DNA from: Armatimonadota bacterium
GTDB lineage: Bacteria > Armatimonadota > Zipacnadia > Zipacnadales > FEN-943
Length of the DNA: 10,937 bases
NCBI GenBank assembly: GCA_029777735.1
Contig: JAKORR010000781.1
Location: 1 to 10,937, forward strand
Direction of reading: 5' to 3'
Below the pieces are notes generated by a model. The model ran no database searches and was not told the origin of the DNA. It worked only from the letters and a program-made list of their open reading frames with translations. Position numbers and translations under genes: made by a program. Shown here piece by piece: positions 1-7,320 of the stretch; position 1 is the first letter of the stretch, and every line of letters begins with the position of its first letter.

Positions 1-259
1 AGCCAACACTACCCAACAGTGCCACTACACCGCCACAGATCACCCCAAGAGCCAGAAGTTTCCTCGGTTAGGATGATTCACGCAAGGCGAAGGATTGGGC
101 ACATCACTTGGCCCACCGCAGTACAAGACACAACCACAGCACCCTCACTACCGAAAGCAGAGGAGGGGAGTCGCTGCGCGGTTCCCACCGAACTCGCTAC
201 TAAAAAGTGCAGGGGAGAGGTGCTATAGCCTCACGCCTATCCTGGGCCGCGGGTTGTGC

Positions 260-1324
260 CTAGGTGCCGATGCCTAGGTGACCACTGCCGCCGCGCACCG
301 GCAGTTGGAGCTGGTAAGGACGCAGCTTAGCAGAGCATGGCCGCCCCGTTGCCAGCCAGACCACACGCGCCCGAGGTCGCAAGATCATCGCCGCAGACGT
401 GGCTGGCGCGGAGTCGCCCCCGTGGCGGCAAATAGCTCCCGGCTCGTCGTGGCTGCGCAGAATCTGCCACGCCCCTTCGCGCGTGTGGGGGGTCTCGGCC
501 GCGAGAATCCCTAGTCTGTCATACCGTGCTCTGCTGTTCTGGAGGTCCTCTGGCGATGCTGTTAATAGCTCGGCGAGATCGGGTGTGAGGAAGTGGTTGG
601 TGGCCCAGACGGCGCCGTCCTGCGGCTCGCGGATGGCAGTCTTGTAGACACTGCGCTCGACCCCGACGAGCTCCGACTCATCGCCGAGAATCCAGTTGAA
701 GGGATGACAGACGAACTCGGCCTCAGCGAGAGTCTCTATAGCCTCCCGGACATTGTGCGTGCGGTCCAGTACCAGCCTCCCGACCATGTTTGATGGGATC
801 CCAGCGGCGTTCCATTCACCTGTAGCGACGGAAGCGCCACCGTAGCCCACGCCGTACTCGTTGACACCCGGGCCACCCCACACGGTGCCGGGCCAGGTCA
901 CATGCAGGACCTGGGCTTTGCCGGGCACGTCCACGACGCACACAGCGTAAGTTGGGGTGTCGCCAGCGCCCAAGTCGTTGGTCTTGGCGATGAGCGGCCC
1001 GCCGGGAGCATCTGCGAAGCCCACAACCGAACAGCTCTGCGCGTCAAGCTCTACCAGGCAGTTGAGCATGAAGATAGTCTCGGCCGCCACGCCTGCGCCT
1101 TCGGCAATTCCCTCCATCTCCGCCACTAGGTCCGGCGCCAGACGCTCAATGTTTCCCAGGAGCACCTGCAGGCGCTCGCGGTGACGGTCGGACGAGAACC
1201 GGGCGGGGAGGTTGAGCCGCGTGAGCAAGTCGTGGATTGGCTCACGCAACCCTTCGCCCACTTGGCGCCCCACCGCGGCTGGATCGCCATAGGCCTTGAC
1301 GAAGAAGGCTCGCACCTTGTCCAT
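260..1324 (-). CDS. C45-family autoproteolytic acyltransferase/amidohydrolase-like protein
   Basis: The protein (354 aa) resembles the acyl-CoA:6-aminopenicillanate acyltransferase (AAT, peptidase C45) family. These are Ntn hydrolases made as proenzymes that cut themselves in front of a cysteine, which becomes the N-terminal nucleophile. Counted from the upstream GTG, the likely nucleophile is Cys99 in AQSCSVVGF. It is followed by GPLIAKTNDL, the region matching the family's post-nucleophile strand, and later by the conserved ATNHF block near residue 242. An N-terminal GDPAAVGRQVGEGL stretch matches the usual opening of the family. No signal peptide or membrane segment is seen, so it is probably cytoplasmic. 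AGGAGG at 1333-1338 is 8 nt from ATG 1324 and 5 nt from an in-frame GTG at 1327; I chose the ATG. It lies 77 bp downstream of a dehydrogenase gene on the same strand, probably in one transcript. The substrate cannot be read from the sequence: many bacterial members are uncharacterised, so penicillin chemistry should not be assumed. The family call is fairly firm. Confidence 0.85.
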   Translation of the reverse strand: MDKVRAFFVKAYGDPAAVGRQVGEGLREPIHDLLTRLNLPARFSSDRHRERLQVLLGNIERLAPDLVAEMEGIAEGAGVAAETIFMLNCLVELDAQSCSVVGFADAPGGPLIAKTNDLGAGDTPTYAVCVVDVPGKAQVLHVTWPGTVWGGPGVNEYGVGYGGASVATGEWNAAGIPSNMVGRLVLDRTHNVREAIETLAEAEFVCHPFNWILGDESELVGVERSVYKTAIREPQDGAVWATNHFLTPDLAELLTASPEDLQNSRARYDRLGILAAETPHTREGAWQILRSHDEPGAICRHGGDSAPATSAAMILRPRARVVWLATGRPCSAKLRPYQLQLPVRGGSGHLGIGT

Positions 1325-1401
1325 CACTCATGCCTCCTAGTGAGGCGGGTACATGTTGGGTCGCGCCTGCCGGCTGCCTGGTTGCGGCCGCCTGAGGCTC
1401 T

Positions 1402-2424
1402 TCAGGGAATCACAACAGCTTTGACGGTCTCGCCCCGGCGCACAGCCTCTAGGGCGCTGGCGATATTGTCGAGCGCATAGCGATGCGTGATGAGTGGCAG
1501 AACTTGGACACGCCCAGTCACCAGCAAGCTGCGGGCGCGTGAATCGGTCAGCGGGTTCGTGTACGCACCCGTGATGGTCAGTTCACGGTGATAGATGTCG
1601 AAGGGCTTGATATCCAGCTCGAACTGGGGCGCCTGTACGCCGAAAAAGAGCACTGTACCTCCCGAGCGCACCAGGTCTAGCACGGTCGCGGCCGACGCTG
1701 GATGGCCTGAGGCCTCAATTACGACCTGGGCGCCGCCGTCGGTGAGTTCGCGAACGCGCCGGGCCAGCGTCTCGGCGCTCAGGCTCGACGGATCGATCGT
1801 AGCGTCTGCTCCAAGTGTCTCGGCGAGCTGCCGCTTTCTCTCAATGGGCTCGACGAGCACCAAGGGCGCTGCGCCAGCATGCTTGGCTATCTGCAGAAGA
1901 ATAAGGCCGATGCTGCCGCCGCCGGTGATGACGGTAGGGTCGCCAGGAGTGAGGCCAGCCTGATCGATGCCGTGGAGACAGCAAGACGTAGGTTCCAGCA
2001 GAGCAGTCGCTTCAGGTGGGAAGTTGACAGGCATGACAAGAAGCTGACGGGCTGGCGCCGCGAGCTTTTCGGCGAAGCCGCCGGGAAGCTGCACGCCGAT
2101 AGCCCTCATCTCGGGACAAAGGTGTGGCTTGCCCCGGAGGCACGCGTAACACTGGCCGCAAGCCATATTTGGGTTGACGGCCACCAGGTCGCCGGGGCGC
2201 ACATTGCTGACTTCGTCCCCCACGGCCTCCACTCGCGCAGCGATCTCGTGGCCCGGCAACACTGGGTAACACTCGGCCAGGAAATCGCCGCTCTGGATGC
2301 GCAGGTCTGTCCCGCATACGCCGCAGGCCTCAACGCGCAGCAACGCTTCATCCGCGTTGATCTTAGGCTCGGGCACGTCTTGGACGGAGATGCTCTGGTC
2401 TGCGTAGAATAGGGCTGCTCTCAT
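1402..2424 (-). CDS. Zinc-dependent medium-chain alcohol/polyol dehydrogenase (MDR family)
   Basis: This 340-aa protein is a full-length member of the zinc-containing medium-chain dehydrogenase family. It is closest in layout to sorbitol, threonine and related polyol dehydrogenases, which oxidise a secondary alcohol using NAD(P)+. Catalytic zinc ligands are visible: Cys37 in CGVCGTD, His59-Glu60 in GHE, and Glu144 in LLEPTSC. Four cysteines (89, 92, 95, 103) form the structural zinc lobe. The Rossmann domain has GGGSIG at 168-173, and an acidic Glu192 near the end of the second strand suggests NAD+ rather than NADP+. The ATG at 2424 gives the family's normal N-terminus (MRAALFYADQ); the ribosome binding site in front of it is weak (GTGAAG). 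It is the first gene of a probable two-gene unit with the C45 hydrolase and is divergent from the macroglobulin gene. The exact substrate cannot be assigned. Confidence 0.93.
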   Translation of the reverse strand: MRAALFYADQSISVQDVPEPKINADEALLRVEACGVCGTDLRIQSGDFLAECYPVLPGHEIAARVEAVGDEVSNVRPGDLVAVNPNMACGQCYACLRGKPHLCPEMRAIGVQLPGGFAEKLAAPARQLLVMPVNFPPEATALLEPTSCCLHGIDQAGLTPGDPTVITGGGSIGLILLQIAKHAGAAPLVLVEPIERKRQLAETLGADATIDPSSLSAETLARRVRELTDGGAQVVIEASGHPASAATVLDLVRSGGTVLFFGVQAPQFELDIKPFDIYHRELTITGAYTNPLTDSRARSLLVTGRVQVLPLITHRYALDNIASALEAVRRGETVKAVVIP

Positions 2425-2546
2425 CGATCTTCACTCGTTGGTTCTGTTCGCGGGCACGGCGCGGATTCCTCTAGGAACAGCTCTTCGGCCACCGCGGTCT
2501 AAGGGGCGAAGGGTGCAACGGTATCAGAGTCCGGAGGCGAGACAGA
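2425..2546. promoter_or_regulatory. Divergent intergenic spacer between dehydrogenase and macroglobulin genes
   Basis: This 122-bp spacer must hold the start signals for both divergent genes, because each gene begins at its edge. I could not pick out a convincing -35/-10 pair on either strand. A short inverted motif, TTCC-tcta-GGAA, lies near its middle, but it is too short to call an operator. GGAGG at 2533-2537 is the ribosome binding site for the plus-strand gene, 9 nt before its ATG. Confidence 0.4.
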
Positions 2547-5500
2547 ATGGGTGAGATAGAGAAGGCTAACCCCAGGGCGACCCGCGCGGCGTGGGTTATG
2601 ATGACTGTGGGCGCGCTGGTGCTGGTCTGGAGTTTGGCAGCCGGAGCCAATGGCGATACGGCCCTGGTACCCCTGGGCATCAAGCTAATCACTCCCCAGA
2701 GTTTCCTCAGCGACAGCCCTGGGTCGGTGAGGGTCATTGTGACCGACCACGCGGAGCGCCGACCAGCCGCGGGCGCCATCGTGTCGCTGCGGCTGACCAA
2801 CCAGGAGGGCACACAGGGCACGAGTCTTTTCGACGGCCGCACGGACGCCACCGGTACCGTGAACGCAGCCTTCAAGCTTCCGGCTCTCGCGCCTGGCGAG
2901 TACGTGCTGAGGGCGGAAGCCCGGCACGGGACCCAGCGCGATGAGCTCTCTCGCTCCGTCAAGGTGCGCGAGGACTACCAGGTAATACTCGTCACGGACA
3001 AGCCACTGTACCAGCCCAGCCAGGTCATCCACCTGCGAGCGCTGGTCCTGCGCAGGCCAGACCTCCGGCCTGTGGCCGAGCGCGAAGCGCTGCTGGAAGT
3101 CCGCGACGGCAAAGGCAACAAGGTCTTCAAGCGCAAGCTCAAGACCAGTAGCCTCGGCACTGTCTGGGCTGACTTTGAGCTGGCCGATCAGGTAAATCTC
3201 GGGCGCTACGAATGTAGAGCTTCCTTTGGCGAGTCGACTGCCACCAGGACTGTGGAGGTGAAGCGCTATGTACTTCCCAAGTTCCGTGTGACCCTGGACA
3301 GCGACCGGCCCTACTACCTGCCCAGCGCCACGATTAAGGGCAAGGTGACGGCCGAGTACTTCTTCGGTAAGCCCGTGGTGGGGGGCAAGGTTGAGATTAT
3401 CGCCAAAACCTTCGACGTAGAGTACAAGCAGATCGGGCACGTCGAGGGCCGCACCGACGATAAGGGCGTCTTTGATTTTGAGCTTGGCCTACCGAGACAC
3501 TTCGTCGGCCAGCCCCTGGAACAGGGCCAGGCCTTCGTTGAGCTTCACGCCACCGTCACTGACACGGCCGAGCATGCGGAGAAGGTGGTCATCAGCCGCA
3601 CCGTCACTGGCCAGGACCTGCAGATCCACGCCGTGCCCGAAAGCGGCGAGTTGGTGCCGGGTGTGCCCAACACGGTTTGGGTGTTGGTGAGCGAACCCAG
3701 TGGCAAGCCGGTCAGGGCGCGTGTGGCCCTGCGGGACGTGCAGGCCCAGCAGCCCTGGCGCGTGAAAGGGGAGAGGCAGACTGTAGTCACCGATGATCTG
3801 GGCATAGCCGAGATTGTGCTGATGCCAGAGTTTGCAGGAGAGCCGCCAATGACCGGTCCCGGAGGGGCTTCGTGGCTGCGTGGCGGAGTGGCGGTACCCG
3901 ATATGCCGATGGCGATAGAGCAACCTCAGGCCCGGGCTAGTCTGGGCACCAGTGGCCCCATCGTCCTGTCGCTGGCGGCTCAAAGCGCTTCGGGGCAGTC
4001 CGCGAGGGCCGAGGTGCGCCTGGGCGTGGACCAGACGACGGACGGCGAGAGCCTGCTGCTACGCACGGACAAGGCGGTGGCACGGGTGGGAGAGTCGCTG
4101 GGAGTGGTGGCTCTGGCGCCCGTACAGCGCGGGTACGTGTACTTTGACCTGATCAAGGACCGTCAGACGATGCTAACCCGATCGGCCGAGCTGGTCGAAG
4201 GCAGGGCCGAGGGGACGATCACGTTGGGTCCGGAACTGGCCGGTAGCGTCTTTGTGAGCGCCTACCGCATTGCCCGCAGCGGCGAGATAGTGCGCGACAC
4301 GCAGCCCTTGGTGGTGGAGCCTGCGTCAGACCTGCACATAGACGTGCGCGCAAACAAGGATGTTTACCGCCCTGGCGAGCCTGCGCGGCTGGACTTTGAG
4401 GTACAAAGGGCCGATGGGCGGCCGGCGGTGGCTGCGCTGGGTGTGAGCATAGTCGACGAGAGCGTTTTTGCGCTGCAGGACATGCAGCCAGGCATGGAAC
4501 GCGTGTACGCGTACCTCGAGGAAGAGCTGCGCAAGCCCCGGTACGAAATTCACGGTCTTGAGATGCCGGTCATCATCACCCGGCCAGAGCCGCTGGTGCC
4601 CATGGACAAACAGCGTGCGGCGCGAGTGATGCTGGCTTCAGCCGAGATACCGAAGCTGGACATGCAGGTCGAAGATTCCTACGTCGCTCGGCTCCAACAG
4701 GCCAAAGCCGAATGGGCCAAGAAGATGGAGCCCAAGTGGACGATCATCCAGCGCGCCGTGCAGGCCTACAACAGGCGGAAGGGCAAACCACCTACCTACA
4801 AGGAAGGCCTCCAAGCTCTGGTCCGTGAAGGTCTCCTGAAGGAGGATGATCTCAAGGACCTTTGGGATCATCCGCTGCAGGCCGTGCCAGAGTGGCCAGG
4901 CGAGGAGCGGATGTATGGGCTGATACTGGTGAGCGCAGGGCCAGACAAGGAGTTTGGCACAGAGGATGACGTGCCCGTTGGAGTTGAGCGAAGAACAATG
5001 TTCGGCGTGCCCGGGATGAGAGGGCCCGGAGAGTTGGCGCGTCAGATGGCTGTTCCTGCCGCCCCCGTTGGCACGGCCGCTGAAGGTGGCGCGGGCATGG
5101 CTCAGAGCAAAGCCGTGGCAGGCACCGAACCGGTCCGCGTTCGCCAGTTCTTCCCCGAGACTCTGCTCTTCCGGCCCGACCTGATCACCGATGAGAAGGG
5201 CCTGGCTTCCATCGAGTTCAATATGGCGGACTCGATCACGACCTGGCGGATGACTACTCTTGCCAACTCGGCCAGTGGAGAGCTGGGCTCGCGCGACGCG
5301 CCCTTGCGCTGCTTTCAGGATTTCTTCGTGGATCTGGACCTGCCGGTCTCACTGACTCAGGGCGATCAGGTCTCAGTGCCCGTGGCCGTCTATAACTACC
5401 TGGAGACCTCTCAGACCGTGCGGCTGCGGCTGGAGAAGTCCGGATGGTTCGAGCTAATGGGCGAGAGTGAGCAGAGCCTGAACTTAAAGCCCAACGACGT

Positions 5501-7253
5501 GACCGTGCGCTACTTCGCTATCAAGGTGAAGGGCTTGGGCGAGCACAAACTGACAGTGTACGCCGACGGCAGCCAGATGAGCGACGCCATTAAGCGCAGC
5601 GTGCGCGTGGAGCCAGACGGCAGACCGGTCGAAGAGACGGCCAACGGACGGCTCAGCGAAGAGGCTACCGCGACCCTAACCATCCCGGTGGAGGCTATTC
5701 CCGGCGCCAGTGTGCTTCTCGTTAAGGTCTATCCTGGCATCTTCTCCCAAGCTGTCGAAGGCCTTGACAGCGTGCTGCAGATGCCCTTCGGCTGCTTCGA
5801 ACAGACCACTTCGACCACCTATCCCAACGTCTTGGTGCTGGACTACATGCGCACGACCCAGCAAATCACGCCGGAGGTCCAGATGAAGGCTGAGGGCTAT
5901 ATCAACCTCGGCTACCAGAGGCTGGTGTCCTATGAGGTGGCGGGTGGTGGGTTCTCGTGGTTCGGCGACGAGCCAGCAAATCAACTCCTCACCGCGCTCG
6001 GCCTGATGGAATTCTACGACATGTCCCGCGTGTATAGCGTAGACGAGGACCTTATCCACCGCACACAGCAGTGGCTACTGTCTAGGCAGGAGGGCGACGG
6101 CTCCTGGTCACCGGACAAGGCCTACCTGCACCAAGAGGCCTGGGGGCGGCTGCAGAACAGTAAGCTATTACCCACGGCCTACATCACTTACGCGCTGGCC
6201 TCCTGCGAGGAAAGCAGCCCCAAGACGCGCAAGGGCTGGGAGTATGTGCGCTCGCATTGGAAGGACGCCACCGACTCTTACCAGCTTGCTGTGGTCTGCA
6301 ACGCGCTGGTCGCCGGCGACAACTTGTTCAACAAGGGCGACCTTGACGACGCGACCATCGGAGCCCTTGATAAGCTTGTGGGCCTATCGAAGACCAAGGG
6401 TGAGCAGCGCTGGTGGGAGAGCGAGATCACGGGATTCACTCACAGCAGCGGCCACTCTGCAGATTTGGAGGCCACTGGCTTCGCCGCCCTCGCTCTGATC
6501 AACGCCGGGCGCTATGCCTCCGAGGCAACACAGGTGCTCAACTATCTGATCGCGGCTAAGGACCCGCGTGGCACTTGGCACTCCACGCAGGCCACGATGC
6601 TTGCCCTCAAGGCGCTGCTGCTGGCCCAGAAGGGCGTAGCCTCCAAAGCCACAGGAGAGGTCGAGGTCAGGATCAATGACCGGATCGCGGCCGAGCTGCA
6701 GATTACCCCCGATAACGCTGACGTGCTACAGATGGTAGACTGCCGCCAGTTCGTGCGCAGCGGCGCCAACGACATCAAGCTGACGATGAAGGGCCAGGGC
6801 AGCATGCTCTACCAGGTAGTGGCGAAGTACTGGATGCCCTGGAAGCTCGTGGAGAAGCCAAGGGCTGAGCTGTTGGACATCACGTTGAACTATGACAAGA
6901 CCAAGCTCGCGGTCAACGACATGGTGAAGGCAACGGTGAAAGTGAAGAACGCTGCGCCGGGCGCCACCAGCATGGTTGTCATGGATTTGCCCCTTCCTCC
7001 GGGGTTCTCGGTAGAGGAAGGTGACCTGGCTGAGCTTGTTGACCAAAAGATCATCGATCGCTTTGAGCTCACTGGGCGACAGATCATCGTCTACGTGGAG
7101 AGAATCGAAGCGGGCAAGGAGCTGATTATGACCTACCGCCTCCGAGCCCGCTATCCGATACGCGCCAAGGCGCCCGCCTCAACAGCCTACGAGTACTACA
7201 ACCCCGGGAACCGATCGCAGACCAGGCCGGTGGAGATGGTGGTAACAGACTAG
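2547..7253 (+). CDS. Secreted thioester alpha-2-macroglobulin with a GspG-like insert
   Basis: A complete 1568-aa bacterial alpha-2-macroglobulin, a broad-range protease trap. Residues 1-36 form a signal peptide: basic start, a hydrophobic core VMMTVGALVLVWSLAAG, and likely cleavage after ANG. No lipobox cysteine is seen, so it should be soluble and exported rather than lipid-anchored. The macroglobulin 2 domain starts near 149 (VTDKPLYQP), and the next domain near 239 (KRYVLPKFRV). Residues about 715-812 resemble the type II secretion pseudopilin GspG. Residues about 813-866 are rich in Ala, Gly and Pro with scattered Arg and Lys, and probably form the protease bait. The A2M core follows (FFPETLLF at 868, DSITTWR at 895). 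The thioester motif is GCFEQ, with Cys1083 and Gln1086 as the bond partners, inside an alpha-helical domain that runs to about 1350. A receptor-binding-like domain ends the protein. GGAGG 9 nt upstream supports ATG 2547. No pbpC, a frequent partner of bacterial macroglobulins, lies next to it. The family call is certain; the insert is an inference from motifs. Confidence 0.96.
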   Translation: MGEIEKANPRATRAAWVMMTVGALVLVWSLAAGANGDTALVPLGIKLITPQSFLSDSPGSVRVIVTDHAERRPAAGAIVSLRLTNQEGTQGTSLFDGRTDATGTVNAAFKLPALAPGEYVLRAEARHGTQRDELSRSVKVREDYQVILVTDKPLYQPSQVIHLRALVLRRPDLRPVAEREALLEVRDGKGNKVFKRKLKTSSLGTVWADFELADQVNLGRYECRASFGESTATRTVEVKRYVLPKFRVTLDSDRPYYLPSATIKGKVTAEYFFGKPVVGGKVEIIAKTFDVEYKQIGHVEGRTDDKGVFDFELGLPRHFVGQPLEQGQAFVELHATVTDTAEHAEKVVISRTVTGQDLQIHAVPESGELVPGVPNTVWVLVSEPSGKPVRARVALRDVQAQQPWRVKGERQTVVTDDLGIAEIVLMPEFAGEPPMTGPGGASWLRGGVAVPDMPMAIEQPQARASLGTSGPIVLSLAAQSASGQSARAEVRLGVDQTTDGESLLLRTDKAVARVGESLGVVALAPVQRGYVYFDLIKDRQTMLTRSAELVEGRAEGTITLGPELAGSVFVSAYRIARSGEIVRDTQPLVVEPASDLHIDVRANKDVYRPGEPARLDFEVQRADGRPAVAALGVSIVDESVFALQDMQPGMERVYAYLEEELRKPRYEIHGLEMPVIITRPEPLVPMDKQRAARVMLASAEIPKLDMQVEDSYVARLQQAKAEWAKKMEPKWTIIQRAVQAYNRRKGKPPTYKEGLQALVREGLLKEDDLKDLWDHPLQAVPEWPGEERMYGLILVSAGPDKEFGTEDDVPVGVERRTMFGVPGMRGPGELARQMAVPAAPVGTAAEGGAGMAQSKAVAGTEPVRVRQFFPETLLFRPDLITDEKGLASIEFNMADSITTWRMTTLANSASGELGSRDAPLRCFQDFFVDLDLPVSLTQGDQVSVPVAVYNYLETSQTVRLRLEKSGWFELMGESEQSLNLKPNDVTVRYFAIKVKGLGEHKLTVYADGSQMSDAIKRSVRVEPDGRPVEETANGRLSEEATATLTIPVEAIPGASVLLVKVYPGIFSQAVEGLDSVLQMPFGCFEQTTSTTYPNVLVLDYMRTTQQITPEVQMKAEGYINLGYQRLVSYEVAGGGFSWFGDEPANQLLTALGLMEFYDMSRVYSVDEDLIHRTQQWLLSRQEGDGSWSPDKAYLHQEAWGRLQNSKLLPTAYITYALASCEESSPKTRKGWEYVRSHWKDATDSYQLAVVCNALVAGDNLFNKGDLDDATIGALDKLVGLSKTKGEQRWWESEITGFTHSSGHSADLEATGFAALALINAGRYASEATQVLNYLIAAKDPRGTWHSTQATMLALKALLLAQKGVASKATGEVEVRINDRIAAELQITPDNADVLQMVDCRQFVRSGANDIKLTMKGQGSMLYQVVAKYWMPWKLVEKPRAELLDITLNYDKTKLAVNDMVKATVKVKNAAPGATSMVVMDLPLPPGFSVEEGDLAELVDQKIIDRFELTGRQIIVYVERIEAGKELIMTYRLRARYPIRAKAPASTAYEYYNPGNRSQTRPVEMVVTD

Positions 7254-7288
7254 GGAACGGCCTTGCCGTGCTGAGCGGAAAAGCCTAT

Positions 7289-7319
7289 GGGACCCGCCGC
7301 CTTCGTCGCGGCGGGTCCC
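7289..7319. terminator. Bidirectional intrinsic terminator between convergent genes
   Basis: A perfect 12-bp GC-rich stem (GGGACCCGCCGC pairing with GCGGCGGGTCCC) closes a 7-nt loop. On the minus strand it is followed by a short T-rich run (ATAGGCTTTTC). On the plus strand the tail is only GTTATTCC, so termination may be weaker from that side. It lies 35 bp after the macroglobulin stop codon and directly abuts the stop codon of the minus-strand gene, which is the expected place for a shared terminator. Confidence 0.85.
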
Positions 7320-7320
7320 G

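Noticed and set aside
1..259. Short plus-strand frames of 60-69 aa at the left edge
   Set aside because: Their composition is rich in Arg, Pro and His without hydrophobic patterning, there are no ribosome binding sites, and they overlap each other in different frames. No tRNA, repeat array or clear terminator is seen here either.
1879..2412. A 177-aa plus-strand open frame opposite the dehydrogenase gene
   Set aside because: The minus-strand frame has all zinc and Rossmann motifs of a complete dehydrogenase, so this is a shadow.
2425..2546. Possible operator TTCC-tcta-GGAA in the divergent spacer
   Set aside because: Four-base arms are expected by chance, and no regulator gene is nearby to support it.
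2685..3440. A 251-aa open frame antisense to the macroglobulin gene
   Set aside because: It is a GC-rich shadow frame: the plus-strand frame carries clear macroglobulin motifs across the whole stretch, and the antisense translation resembles no family I know.
4402..4983. The odd middle of the macroglobulin as a frameshift or assembly join
   Set aside because: The frame stays open on both sides with matching codon use, and the insert has coherent motifs, so a domain insertion explains it better.
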